Shown: positions 8,474-17,078 of the stretch, piece by piece
Layout: each line of letters begins with the position of its first letter
How positions within the stretch are numbered: position 1 is the first letter of the stretch
NCBI GenBank assembly: GCA_027488785.1
Contig: JAIYAY010000021.1
Location: 1-64,000, forward strand
Origin: Sphingomonadales bacterium
GTDB lineage: Bacteria; Pseudomonadota; Alphaproteobacteria; Sphingomonadales; Sphingomonadaceae
Length of the DNA stretch: 64,000 nt
Reading direction: 5' to 3'
Notes under the pieces: generated by a model
What the model was told of the DNA's origin: nothing
Seen by the model: only the letters and a program-made list of their open reading frames with translations
Databases searched by the model: none
Made by a program: the position numbers and the translations under genes

Positions 8474-9967
8474 TTAACGGCCCATTTTTTTTTGCCGACG
8501 ACGCTGCACCGACGAACCAATACCCATGGCTTCACGATATTTGGCGACCGTCCTGCGGGCAATGTCAAAGCCTTTTGCTGTTAGCAGTTCGACCAGAGTA
8601 TCGTCCGACAGGATTTTATCGCCCTCGGCCTCAATCAGCGATTTGATATGGCTTTTGACCGCTTCGGCAGATGCGCCTTCACCATCGGCCGACTGAACAC
8701 CGGAGGAAAAGAAATATTTGAGGTCAAAAAGCCCGCGTCCGCAGTGTAGATATTTGTTACTGGTCACTCGGCTGATTGTGGATTCATGCATCTCAATCGC
8801 ATCGGCGACCTGGCGCAGCGTCAGGGGCCGCAAGTGCGCAACACCACGCCGGAAAAACCCCTCTTGCTGCTTTACAATTTCGGTCACGACCTTGACGATA
8901 GTGCGTTGCCTCTGGTCCATGGCCTTTATCAGCCAATTGGCATCCGCCATGCAATCGCTGAGCCACGCCTTGGTCGCTTTGTCCTGCCCAAGCTCGGCCA
9001 CATAGCTTCTGTTGATCAGCAAGCGGGGCAGGTTGGCGCTGTTCAATTCAATCGACCAACCGTCACCACGTGGTGTCACATAGATATCCGGTGTCACCGC
9101 CATGCTATCGTCGCTTTCGAAACGGCACCCCGGCTTTGGATCATAGCCGCGCAGTTCAATTAACATATCGCGCAAATCTTCGTCATCGACGCGGCATATC
9201 CGTTTCAATTGGTCAAAAGCACCCTTGGCCACCAAATCGAGGTTATCGATGAGCCGGGCCATACATGGATCATAGCGGTCCGCATCCTTAGCCTGAAGCG
9301 CAAGGCACTCGGCAAGATTGCGTGCGCCAACCCCCGTGGGGTCAAAGCGCTGAAGCTCGGTCAGCGCAGCTTCTGCGTCGACTAGGCGCACGCCAAGCCT
9401 TTGCGTCATTGCCAGCAAATCCTCACCCACATAGCCTGTGGGTTCAATATGTTCGATAATTTGCTGAACGAGAAAAAGCTGGCGACCAGAAAGGCTTGCA
9501 CCCGCCTGTGCCATTAAATGTTCGCGCAAATTAACGTCGCGCGCGGCAAAGCTTTCGAAATCAGGGCCGTCTCCGTCAAAGCTGGCACTGGACATCGCGC
9601 TGCCCGAAAGGCCGAGCATGCCATCTGCGCCGCCAACATTGTCGGATGGCGCATCATGGTGGAAGGTCTCTGTGCTGAAATCGACGTCAAGCGCGTCGGA
9701 AGCGGCGTGGCTGTCATTGCCTAATATCTCGTCACTGCCACGTTCGTTGCTCTCGACTATTGTGGCGTTCGTTAATTCATCACGCGGGCTGTCGTATATG
9801 GAATCGCTGCCGCCCGCATCAAGCACCGGGTTGCGTTCGACCTCTTCGGCGATGAAGGCTTCTATTTCGAGCGACGAAAGCGCGAGCAGCTTGATCGCTT
9901 GTTGAAGCTGCGGCGTCATGACCAGCGACTGGTTTTGGCGAAGGTCGAGGCGCGGAGCTAATGCCAT
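8474..9967 (-). CDS. rpoN: RNA polymerase sigma-54 factor
   Basis: Sigma-54 directs RNA polymerase to -24/-12 promoters and needs enhancer-binding activators. The 497-residue product has region I at the start (LRQNQSLVMTPQLQQAIKLL), an acidic region II to about 140, the core-binding domain, and the RpoN box near the end (ARRTVAKYREAMGIGSS). It follows lptB by 29 bases and is the last gene of the rnd-lptCAB-rpoN run. Genes that often follow rpoN elsewhere (hpf/raiA, ptsN) are absent here: the next gene is convergent. The start ATG 9967 is standard. Confidence 0.96.
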   Translation of the reverse strand: MALAPRLDLRQNQSLVMTPQLQQAIKLLALSSLEIEAFIAEEVERNPVLDAGGSDSIYDSPRDELTNATIVESNERGSDEILGNDSHAASDALDVDFSTETFHHDAPSDNVGGADGMLGLSGSAMSSASFDGDGPDFESFAARDVNLREHLMAQAGASLSGRQLFLVQQIIEHIEPTGYVGEDLLAMTQRLGVRLVDAEAALTELQRFDPTGVGARNLAECLALQAKDADRYDPCMARLIDNLDLVAKGAFDQLKRICRVDDEDLRDMLIELRGYDPKPGCRFESDDSMAVTPDIYVTPRGDGWSIELNSANLPRLLINRSYVAELGQDKATKAWLSDCMADANWLIKAMDQRQRTIVKVVTEIVKQQEGFFRRGVAHLRPLTLRQVADAIEMHESTISRVTSNKYLHCGRGLFDLKYFFSSGVQSADGEGASAEAVKSHIKSLIEAEGDKILSDDTLVELLTAKGFDIARRTVAKYREAMGIGSSVQRRRQKKMGR

Positions 9968-9996
9968 GACGTTAGATTTCCGTCATTTCCTCCACA

Positions 9997-10776
9997 TTAC
10001 ATTGCAAAGCTTTCGCCTAAATACAGGCGGCGGACATTGGGATCGGCGACCAACGCTTCTGGTGAACCGGCGAACAGGACCTGTCCGCCGTAAATGATGC
10101 AGGCTCGGTCCACGATATCTAATGTTTCACGGACATTATGGTCAGTGATCAGCACACCAATTCCACGTGTCTTGAGTTCCTTCACAAGATCACGAATGTC
10201 GGAGATCGAAATCGGGTCAATGCCGGCAAAGGGTTCGTCGAGCAGCATGATTGACGGGTTCGCGGCCAGTGCGCGGGCGATCTCGCACCGCCGCCGCTCG
10301 CCGCCGGACAAGGCCATGGCAGGGGCGCTACGCAAACGGGTCAGGCCAAATTCGTCCAGCAGTTTTTCCAACCGCTCACCGCGCGATTCTGCGTCGGGTT
10401 CCGACATTTCGAGAACCGCGCTGATATTCTGCTCAACGGTCATACCGCGAAAAATTGACGTTTCCTGCGGCAGATAGCCAAGCCCCAAAATGGCGCGGCG
10501 ATACATTGGCAGCGTGGTGATATCCGCGCCATCCAGCGTAATGCGTCCGCTATCGGGTTTAACCAGTCCCATGATTGAGTAAAAACAGGTCGTCTTGCCC
10601 GCGCCATTGGGTCCAAGTAGGCCAACCACTTCGCCCTTTGCCACGGATAACGAAACATCGGTCAAAACGGCCCGTTTGTCATAGCTTTTGGCGATGGACA
10701 CAACGCCTAGCCCCGATTGCATACCTGCATCGGTAGTTGCATCAGCAGCAGGTGAAGTTGCCATTATGCTTTCCAT
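9997..10776 (-). CDS. lptB: LPS export ABC transporter ATP-binding protein
   Basis: LptB is the cytoplasmic ATPase that, with LptF and LptG, pulls lipopolysaccharide out of the inner membrane. It shows Walker A GPNGAGKTT, the Q-loop LPQETSIFRG, the signature LSGGERRR, Walker B IMLLDEPFAGID and the H-loop ITDHNV. Start choice is uncertain: ATG 10776 has GAAG seven bases upstream, and ATG 10764 has GGAAAG closer by. It is separated from lptA by 134 bases, an AT-rich stretch that includes TATATATAA, so lptB may have its own promoter. LptF and LptG are not in this window. Confidence 0.95.
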   Translation of the reverse strand: MESIMATSPAADATTDAGMQSGLGVVSIAKSYDKRAVLTDVSLSVAKGEVVGLLGPNGAGKTTCFYSIMGLVKPDSGRITLDGADITTLPMYRRAILGLGYLPQETSIFRGMTVEQNISAVLEMSEPDAESRGERLEKLLDEFGLTRLRSAPAMALSGGERRRCEIARALAANPSIMLLDEPFAGIDPISISDIRDLVKELKTRGIGVLITDHNVRETLDIVDRACIIYGGQVLFAGSPEALVADPNVRRLYLGESFAM

Positions 10777-10910
10777 TTTCAATCTTCGCCCGCAATGATG
10801 CTTTTGATTTATATATAATATCTATTGCTTAGCGAAGCATTTTGCAATTGGCATGATTCATGCTCCGCAGAATTGTTCACAGTTTCAGCTTTTTCAGTGT
10901 TAGCCCAAAC

Positions 10911-11438
10911 CTACTTTTTGCGTTGCGGCACGCTGAAAGTGCCAGTGACGCGGCCATCCGACTGTGTTGTACTAGCTGCCCCGCCGCCGTTGATTGTTGA
11001 GCGGCCTGAATCCAAATCAATGACCAAGCGTCCGCCAGTGAGGCGATTATTGCCTTGCACAAGGTTCACATTGCCGATCAGCGTGATGAGGCTGGAATCC
11101 AGATCATAAATAGCAGAGCTACTGGTTGCCCGCAGGTCATCTTTAGAGATCATCACGCCGCCGGTGGCATCCAGGCGGTTCACATCTACGCCGTTATTGC
11201 TGGAATAGGCTGCAGTCACGCGATTTGCCTTCAGCGTAAGCCCTGCTTGCATCGCCGTCACGCCACCAGACAATACCACTCGATCTGCGCGATCTTGCAG
11301 TTCCATAGCAGCGGCCGAAAATTCGACAGGGGCGTTGCTATCATGATTGCGAATGCTTTGCGCAGTCGAAGCCGTGGACAGCATGCTCATGCCAGTAATA
11401 GCTGTGCACAAGCCGATGGAGAGAGAGCGGATAGTCAT
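10911..11438 (-). CDS. lptA: LPS transport periplasmic protein LptA
   Basis: LptA forms the periplasmic bridge that carries LPS from LptC to the outer-membrane LptDE complex. From ATG 11438 the 175-residue product begins with a signal peptide ending near STASTAQS and continues with the OstA-type beta-jellyroll, including ADRVVLSGGV, LKANRVTAAY and LIGNVNLVQGNNRLTGGRLVIDL. It starts eight bases after the lptC stop; an alternative ATG at 11459 would overlap lptC. The C-terminus ends in a basic QRKK. Confidence 0.92.
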   Translation of the reverse strand: MTIRSLSIGLCTAITGMSMLSTASTAQSIRNHDSNAPVEFSAAAMELQDRADRVVLSGGVTAMQAGLTLKANRVTAAYSSNNGVDVNRLDATGGVMISKDDLRATSSSAIYDLDSSLITLIGNVNLVQGNNRLTGGRLVIDLDSGRSTINGGGAASTTQSDGRVTGTFSVPQRKK

Positions 11439-11445
11439 TGCGCGC

Positions 11446-12081
11446 TCACTTAATCGCATTCTGGTCGATACGCAAACGAACGCCGCCATCCAGTCGCACA
11501 ATACGCGTGTCGAGGTTAGCGCGCAGGCGCCCCGCGTGGAATGTGCCAACTTTCGTCCGACCACTAACAGGACCAAAGCTTTGCATAGACCGGTCTTTCA
11601 ACGATAGCTCTACATTGCTGGCGACCATGTCATAGCTCGCCGATTCAACAGCTAAGGGACCATTCACGCGCATAGTTTCTTTGTTAAGGTTATAAACGCC
11701 GCGCTGCGCGACGATGGACGCCGGTCCGTCATTCAACGTTATCCGGCCCGATAATGATGTCATGTCCAAGACAGGGTCGGCAGATGTTTTTTGCACAGCG
11801 CTTCCTGCGCGCAAGGAAAAAGGGCGGCCTTTGCTATCATCGCCGCGATACAAGGCCTCGACGACGCGTAGCCGTTCGCGCGACAAGTCTACTTCATCCT
11901 TGTTCAGCACGAAGCTCAATTCCTGTTTGCCCGCAAAGGGGCTGAATGCCAGTAGCGCTATTAGAAGCCCAATGACGACGGGCAAAACAACTCGCAGCGT
12001 GCGGATCAGCCGATCATGCCGCCCGCCCGGCATGGCCCAGCGTTGTCGTTGTGTGCGTTCAAGATCAGCTTGTGCGGACAT
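11446..12081 (-). CDS. lptC: LPS export protein LptC
   Basis: LptC is the inner-membrane anchored periplasmic receptor that takes LPS from LptFG. The 211-residue product has a short cytoplasmic N-terminus, one membrane helix (LPVVIGLLIALLAFSPF, about residues 33-49) and a periplasmic jellyroll with RGVYNLNKETMRVNGPLAVE. ATG 12081 is chosen because it gives the usual short cytoplasmic tail. It starts 25 bases after rnd and is followed by lptA. Confidence 0.92.
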   Translation of the reverse strand: MSAQADLERTQRQRWAMPGGRHDRLIRTLRVVLPVVIGLLIALLAFSPFAGKQELSFVLNKDEVDLSRERLRVVEALYRGDDSKGRPFSLRAGSAVQKTSADPVLDMTSLSGRITLNDGPASIVAQRGVYNLNKETMRVNGPLAVESASYDMVASNVELSLKDRSMQSFGPVSGRTKVGTFHAGRLRANLDTRIVRLDGGVRLRIDQNAIK

Positions 12082-12106
12082 GATCGATGCTAAACCAGAC
12101 CAAAAC

Positions 12107-12724
12107 TTAACTGTGCCCGAATATGTCGATTTCTGGCCAACCCGCAAGATCAAGGTCTGCTCGGTGCGGCAAAAAGTCAAAACATGCCTGTGCTAAGGCG
12201 GTGCGGCCTTCGCGTTCAAGGCGGGTAACAAATTCTGCATGCAGACGGTGAAGATAGCGAACATCGCTAGCGGCATAATCCTTTTGTGCCTCGGAGAGCA
12301 CAGGGCCACCCCAATCACTGGATTGCTGCTGTTTGGAAATGTCGGTCGACAGTATTTCCTTAACCAACTCTTTCAAGCCATGGCGATCCGTATATGTCCG
12401 GGTCAGGCGTGAGGCGATTTTCGTACAGAACAACGGCGTCGCGACGACGTTCAAATAATACGAAATCGCAGCCAGATCGAATCGGGCATAATGAAACAGT
12501 TTGAGGCGTGCAGGATCGGCAAGAACAGCACGTAAATTAGGCGCTTTATAATCGCTGTCTCGGCTAAAGCGGATCAGATGCTCGTCCCCGTGGCCATCGG
12601 AAATCTGCAACAGGCAGAGCCGGTCGCGTGGGGTAATCAACCCCATGGTTTCAGTGTCAACGGCGACAGGACCTTCGGCCAGTACGCCAGCGGGCAGGTC
12701 TTCTTCATGTAAATAAACGCTCAT
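12107..12724 (-). CDS. rnd: RNase D-type 3'-5' exonuclease
   Basis: This is a DEDD-family exoribonuclease of the short, HRDC-less type common in alphaproteobacteria (205 residues). Exo I is AVDTETMGL, Exo II lies in LFHYARFDLAAI, and Exo III is YAASDVRYL, giving the four acidic metal ligands and the Tyr. ATG 12724 has GGGGC just upstream. The gene heads the rnd-lptC-lptA-lptB-rpoN run. The 215-base gap to the divergent cold-shock gene must hold promoters for both, but no clear -35/-10 pair stood out. Confidence 0.9.
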   Translation of the reverse strand: MSVYLHEEDLPAGVLAEGPVAVDTETMGLITPRDRLCLLQISDGHGDEHLIRFSRDSDYKAPNLRAVLADPARLKLFHYARFDLAAISYYLNVVATPLFCTKIASRLTRTYTDRHGLKELVKEILSTDISKQQQSSDWGGPVLSEAQKDYAASDVRYLHRLHAEFVTRLEREGRTALAQACFDFLPHRADLDLAGWPEIDIFGHS

Positions 12725-12939
12725 GCTTGCCCCTTGCCCGACAGTGTCGTCCAAGGCAAATGAAAGTACAGTTACGGCACAGCGAATTTCGTCCACAATA
12801 TTTGCTATCGCGGCACATTTTATTACGATATAGAGGCCTGTCGCGTAATCACCAACGATTGCGCTTGTGACGTGCAGTACAGTCGCCCTCGACTGCATAA
12901 CATAGTGGTTTAGGGCGATGAGAAGGCAAGCAAGAAGTT

Positions 12940-13716
12940 ATGGGTTTTGATCGCAAGCGTGCTGGCAAGGGCCGGGACAAAAGAGACGGTTTCGGTGATG
13001 AAAGCTACGATGGTTATCGCGCACCATCCCCCTATCAAAGTGACTTTGGTGGCGGCCGTTCAGGCGGCGGCGGATTTGGCGGTGGAGGAGGCTTTGGTGC
13101 CCCGCGCCGTGGCCCTGGTGGCCCACCAATGCCCGCACAAGTCATCGGTTCCGGCAAGGGAATCGTTAAGTTTTTCAATAGTCAAAAAGGTTTTGGCTTC
13201 ATTCAGGTAGATGATCGTCCCGACGACGTCTTCGTGCACATCAGCGCTGTCGAGCAAGCTGGCTTGGCCGGCCTTGCCGAGGGTCAGCCCTTAGAATTCC
13301 AACTGGTGGAACGTGGTGGTAAAGTGTCGGCAACCGATCTCGTGATCGACGGTGAGCCGATGCCCGTTAGCGAACGCGCGCCGCGTCCTGACCGTCCAGC
13401 GTTTGACCGTGACCGCGGACCGCGCGGTGATGATCGCGGTGGCTTCCGTGGTGGTGATCGCGACTCGGCCGCACGTGGTCCGCAGCGCGAATCGACTGGC
13501 GAACGGGCCAATGGCACCGTCAAATTCTTCAATGACATGAAGGGTTTTGGTTTTGTGCAGCGTGACGATGGCGGCGAAGATGTGTTTGTACATATATCGG
13601 CGCTTGAGCGTTCGGGTATGGGGCAAGTGACACAAGGCGACCGTTTGTCCTTCGACATCGAAATCGACCGTCGTGGCAAATATTCAGCCACAAACTTGAG
13701 CGCGCTCTCCGAATAA
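12940..13716 (+). CDS. Two-domain cold-shock protein with Gly/Arg-rich N-terminus
   Basis: This is a nucleic-acid-binding protein with two cold-shock domains. Residues 1-65 are low complexity and rich in Gly, Arg and Asp ([19 protein letters not shown]), then comes CSD1 (about 73-136: KGFGFIQ and DVFVHIS), an Arg/Asp/Gly-rich linker with several RG repeats (about 145-190), and CSD2 (about 192-254: KGFGFVQ and DVFVHIS). Both RNP-like motifs are intact in both domains. AAGAAG precedes ATG 12940. Double-CSD proteins are standard in alphaproteobacteria; the RGG-like tail is more unusual and may promote RNA condensation. It is monocistronic with its own terminator. Confidence 0.92.
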   Translation: MGFDRKRAGKGRDKRDGFGDESYDGYRAPSPYQSDFGGGRSGGGGFGGGGGFGAPRRGPGGPPMPAQVIGSGKGIVKFFNSQKGFGFIQVDDRPDDVFVHISAVEQAGLAGLAEGQPLEFQLVERGGKVSATDLVIDGEPMPVSERAPRPDRPAFDRDRGPRGDDRGGFRGGDRDSAARGPQRESTGERANGTVKFFNDMKGFGFVQRDDGGEDVFVHISALERSGMGQVTQGDRLSFDIEIDRRGKYSATNLSALSE

Positions 13717-13733
13717 GCGATGTTCTGAATTTC

Positions 13734-13773
13734 AAAAAGGGCGGGTGAGGCAATAGGCTTCGCCCGCCTTTTT
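13734..13773 (+). terminator. Intrinsic terminator of the cold-shock gene
   Basis: The stem GCGGGTGAGGC (13741-13751) pairs with GCTTCGCCCGC (13757-13767) around an AATAG loop, with two wobble pairs, and is followed by CTTTTTG. An A-run before the stem would also pair with the T-run. It starts about 18 bases after the stop codon. Confidence 0.85.
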
Positions 13774-13855
13774 GTATTTATCGCCCCTTGCCATTGCACG
13801 CCTCCCTAGAATGGGCGGTTAGAGCGAATCGCTGCGTGGGCGCATGTCGCCTGCG

Positions 13856-13936
13856 CGTCATCTTGAACTTGGTCGAGACCCATAATGTCTGAGATACCGA
13901 AAAAGTAAGATGTTGAAACGCCTTCAGCATGGCGAT
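13856..13936. repeat. Degraded copy of a dispersed inverted repeat
   Basis: The left arm (CGTCATCTTGAACTTGGTC, from 13856) and the right arm (GTTGAAACGCCTTCAGCAT, from 13912) resemble the two arms of the element at 46011-46105 but with several changes. It occupies the gap between the cold-shock terminator and rpmG. The rest of 13774-14085 shows no gene; it should contain the rpmG promoter, for which no convincing -35/-10 pair was found. Confidence 0.45.
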
Positions 13937-14085
13937 TCGGTGCAAATCTGTTAGGTCTCCGATGTGGATACCAGCATATGGACTTGACTTTAGCCCCGCG
14001 AATCCGCATTGGCGCCCGTCTGTGAACAGCGCGGCTCTTTTCTGCGCAGTTTTTTACGAAATTATTTGAACAAAAGGAACGGGCC

Positions 14086-14253
14086 ATGGCGAAGCCAGCC
14101 ACTATCAAGATCAAGCTGCTCAGCACCGCTGATACGGGCTTCTTCTACGTGACCAAGAAAAATCCGCGCAACATCACGGAAAAGATGACGTTCCGCAAAT
14201 ATGACCCCGTAGTGCGCAAGCATGTCGAGTTCAAGGAAGCCAAAATCAAGTAA
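14086..14253 (+). CDS. rpmG: 50S ribosomal protein L33
   Basis: L33 is a small protein of the large ribosomal subunit. The 55-residue product reads [20 protein letters not shown] at the start, followed by YVTKKNPRN and [20 protein letters not shown], the typical alphaproteobacterial L33 that lacks the zinc-binding cysteines. AAAGGAAC lies six to thirteen bases before ATG 14086. It stands alone, with a strong terminator 34 bases after the stop. Confidence 0.96.
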   Translation: MAKPATIKIKLLSTADTGFFYVTKKNPRNITEKMTFRKYDPVVRKHVEFKEAKIK

Positions 14254-14286
14254 GCCAACGCGCTGATTGAATAAAGCTATCGATCA

Positions 14287-14308
14287 GGGCGCCTCGGGCG
14301 CCCTTTTT
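14287..14308 (+). terminator. Intrinsic terminator of rpmG
   Basis: A perfect 7-bp stem GGGCGCC / GGCGCCC with a TCG loop is followed by five Ts (14304-14308). Confidence 0.9.
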
Positions 14309-14447
14309 GATTCTGGCAACAGAAGTGCTGGGTTGTCTGCTTTTTGCTATTAATCGCCACATCACTTCCCCAAATGTCATCACCTTTTTATCCATACGGA
14401 CCTTTTCCCGCTTTGCGTTCGCCCATGCCTTGGCTTAAGCGAGAGCC

Positions 14448-14717
14448 ATGAATGACATAAACGACACGTTAGACGCATCGGCTATGGCGTTCCAGGCATT
14501 GGCGTGGGCGTTGATGGAAGAATCACGGGCCGAGCGATTATTGTCGCTCACTGGCCTCACACCCGAGGGCTTGCGCGCCAGCGTTATGGACCGTAGCACA
14601 CAGGCGGCGATTTTGTCGTTTTTGGAGGCATATGAGCCGGACCTTATCGCGTGCGCGGCGGTCATCGGCGTATCACCCGCATTATTGGTACAGGCACGGC
14701 AGGAGTTGGAGGCATGA
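14448..14717 (+). CDS. DUF3572 family protein
   Basis: This 89-residue helical protein matches my recall of the DUF3572 family, found mainly in alphaproteobacteria and without a known function. The diagnostic stretch runs from ALAWALMEESRAERLLSLTG to PEGLRA and continues to FLEAYEPDLIACAAVIGVSP. No signal or membrane segment is seen. Its TGA overlaps the ATG of the next HAD gene (ATGA), so it starts a four-gene translationally coupled operon. The 194 bases before it contain only the rpmG terminator. Confidence 0.75.
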   Translation: MNDINDTLDASAMAFQALAWALMEESRAERLLSLTGLTPEGLRASVMDRSTQAAILSFLEAYEPDLIACAAVIGVSPALLVQARQELEA

Positions 14718-15373
14718 GCGTTTCAGGTCCCCGGCCGCTTTTGATTTCAGATTGCGACGAAGTGTTGTTGCATATGATTGTCCCGTTTCGCGATTGGTTG
14801 GATGAGGCGCACCACATCCATTTCGACCTCGTCCATGGCGACTGGGGTGAGGCACTGCGCCACAAGCATGACGGCAATATTGTCGAGCGCGGTCAGGTTT
14901 GGGATTTGCTCAACGGATTTTTCGATACCGAAATGCACCGGCAACAGGCAATTGATGGCGCGGTAGAAAGCATCAACCGCCTACGTGAACATGCCGATGT
15001 CGTTATCCTCACCAATTTGCTCGATCACCGTGCAGGGCCGCGGACCGAGCAGTTGAAGGCCGTAGGCATCGACGCGCCTGTCTATTGCAACCAAGGTGGC
15101 AAAGGCGAGGCGCTTGGACGGATTCTCGAAGAATATCGGCCGAGCGTTGCCGTATTCGTCGACGATCTCGGGCACCAGCATGACTCCGTTGGCGAACAGC
15201 ACCCCGATGTGTGGCGGTTGCATTTTGTCGGTGAGCCTTTGCTGTGGGATCGTGTGAAGCCTTCGAAATCAGCGCACGCACGTTTGGACCGCTGGGCCGA
15301 CGCAGAAGTTTGGATTAGGGAGCGGCTGGTTGCGAATGCACCAGCGCCCACATTGGAAAAGGTAGCATCATGA
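14714..15373 (+). CDS. HAD-like hydrolase
   Basis: This is a 219-residue HAD-fold protein. The N-terminal strand is LLISDCDEVLLHM with the DxD pair of motif I; VVILTNLLDH is a motif II-like strand ending in T-N, a lysine (GGKGEALGRI) follows, and AVFVDDLGHQ provides the motif IV acids. ATG 14714 is set by GGAGTTGGAGGC upstream and the four-base overlap with DUF3572; reading frames further upstream run through that gene. The substrate is unknown. The next gene, ridA, again overlaps by ATGA. Confidence 0.8.
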   Translation: MSVSGPRPLLISDCDEVLLHMIVPFRDWLDEAHHIHFDLVHGDWGEALRHKHDGNIVERGQVWDLLNGFFDTEMHRQQAIDGAVESINRLREHADVVILTNLLDHRAGPRTEQLKAVGIDAPVYCNQGGKGEALGRILEEYRPSVAVFVDDLGHQHDSVGEQHPDVWRLHFVGEPLLWDRVKPSKSAHARLDRWADAEVWIRERLVANAPAPTLEKVAS

Positions 15374-15831
15374 TAGAAGCAAAATTGGCCGAACTTGGCA
15401 TTACTCTCCCTGCACCGGCCGCGCCGGTTGCGTCCTATGTGCCGGCAGTAGAAGCAAATGGGATGTTGTTCATTTCGGGGCAGTTACCCTTTGTCGACGG
15501 CAAGGTAGTCACCGGCAAAGTCGGCGATACGCGAAGCCTTGAAGATGGAAAGGCGGCTGCCAAGGCCTGTGCGGTCATGCTGATTGCGCAGATGAAGGCA
15601 GCGCTTGGCGGTGACCTTGAACGCGTTGAGCGTATCGTCAAGCTTGGCGTCTTTGTGGCGTCGACCCCGGATTTTACCGATCAACCCGAAGCGGCCAATG
15701 GTGCATCGGACTTGATGGAAGCCGTGTTCGGCGACGCAGGCAAGCATGCACGCGCCGCCGTCTCTGTTCCTGTATTGCCACGCGATGCAACGGTTGAAAT
15801 CGACTGCGTTGTGAAGGTTCGCCCGGCTTAA
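15370..15831 (+). CDS. RidA family protein (enamine/imine deaminase)
   Basis: RidA proteins hydrolyse reactive 2-aminoacrylate and similar imines made by PLP enzymes. The 153-residue product is of the longer YjgH/TdcF-like type: LFISGQLPFVDGKV, then ERIVKLGVFVAS, and HARAAVSVPVLPRDATVEID with the conserved Arg that binds the carboxylate. It overlaps the previous gene by four bases and the next by one (TAATG), so all are translated from one message. Confidence 0.9.
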   Translation: MIEAKLAELGITLPAPAAPVASYVPAVEANGMLFISGQLPFVDGKVVTGKVGDTRSLEDGKAAAKACAVMLIAQMKAALGGDLERVERIVKLGVFVASTPDFTDQPEAANGASDLMEAVFGDAGKHARAAVSVPVLPRDATVEIDCVVKVRPA

Positions 15832-16964
15832 TGACCGACGGCGTCACCGCCGAACTCTTAAGCAAAGTCAGCGAGATTTCCGCCGACCAGTGGGATGCGC
15901 TGAACCCGCGCGGCAATCCGTTTGTCAGTCATGCGTTTCTGTCGGCGCTTGAGCACTCCGGAAGCGTCGGCCCCGGCACGGGATGGTCGCCTGCACCGCT
16001 GCTGATTCGCGATGCGGAGGGCATTCCGGCGGCGGCGCTGCCCGCTTATCTTAAGGCCCACAGCCAGGGCGAATATGTGTTCGACCATCATTGGGCCGAT
16101 GCATTGCATCGGGCTGGTGGGCAATATTATCCCAAGTTGCAAATTGCCGCGCCGTTCTCGCCAGTGCCGGGACCGCGATTATTAGAGCGTGACCCAGCGA
16201 TGGCTTTGCCGATCTTGCGGGCGGCGGAAGCGGTGGTGGACCAGAATGGCTTGTCTTCCGCACATGCGACTTTTCTGGAGGAAGCCGAGCTGGCGCAATT
16301 TCGCGCGGCAGGATGGTTGACGCGGGTCGGCACGCAATTTCATTGGCAGAACCGGAAATATGCCGATTTTGAAGACTTTCTAGGCGCCTTATCGTCCCGC
16401 AAGCGCAAGGCGATCCGCAAGGAACGCGCAGGCGCGAAATCTGCCGCCCGCATCGAGCAAATAACTGGCGCCGACATTACACCGGAACATTGGGATGCGT
16501 TCTGGGTATTCTATCAGGATACTGGCGCGCGCAAATGGGGTACGCCCTATTTGACCCGTGCGTTTTTCGACATCATTGGCGACACTATGCGAGACAGCAT
16601 CGTCCTGTTTCTGGCGTTTGCCGGTGATCGACCGATTGCTGGCGCGCTCAATTTTGTCGGGCCTGATTGCCTATATGGCCGCTATTGGGGATGTATCAGC
16701 GAAGTTCCCTTTTTGCATTTTGAACTCTGTTATTATCAGGCGATTGATTATGCCATCGCCCATGGCCTCGCCCGTGTGGAAGCGGGGGCGCAAGGCGAAC
16801 ATAAATTGGCGCGCGGATATGAGGCGGTGCGGACCTATTCCGCCCATTACATCGCCAATGACGGGTTCCGCGCGGCAGTGGCCGATTTTCTGCAACGCGA
16901 GACACAGGCCATGGAACGCGAGATTGAATTTTTAGGCGACATGGCCCCCTTTAAGAAGGGCTAG
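15831..16964 (+). CDS. FemAB-like GNAT family protein (DUF482/COG3146)
   Basis: This 377-residue protein belongs to the family once called peptidogalycan biosynthesis proteins, which share an acyltransferase fold with FemAB. Supporting segments are NPFVSHAFLSALE near residue 30, DHHWADALHRAGGQYYPKLQ near 85, SRKRKAIRKERA near 190, and the C-terminal LARVEAGAQGEHKLARGYEA. It has no signal peptide. The real substrate is not established for the family. It is last in the DUF3572-HAD-ridA operon; no terminator is obvious after it. Confidence 0.85.
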   Translation: MTDGVTAELLSKVSEISADQWDALNPRGNPFVSHAFLSALEHSGSVGPGTGWSPAPLLIRDAEGIPAAALPAYLKAHSQGEYVFDHHWADALHRAGGQYYPKLQIAAPFSPVPGPRLLERDPAMALPILRAAEAVVDQNGLSSAHATFLEEAELAQFRAAGWLTRVGTQFHWQNRKYADFEDFLGALSSRKRKAIRKERAGAKSAARIEQITGADITPEHWDAFWVFYQDTGARKWGTPYLTRAFFDIIGDTMRDSIVLFLAFAGDRPIAGALNFVGPDCLYGRYWGCISEVPFLHFELCYYQAIDYAIAHGLARVEAGAQGEHKLARGYEAVRTYSAHYIANDGFRAAVADFLQRETQAMEREIEFLGDMAPFKKG

Positions 16965-17078
16965 TAATTCGAGGCAATTCCAAAGAGCGTTGCACCAAAA
17001 CATTTCACCGCGCACGCGCGCAGCTATTGCAATCCTCTATTTAATCGCCCAATTAAATGCAGAGAGAGGAATCAGCCC

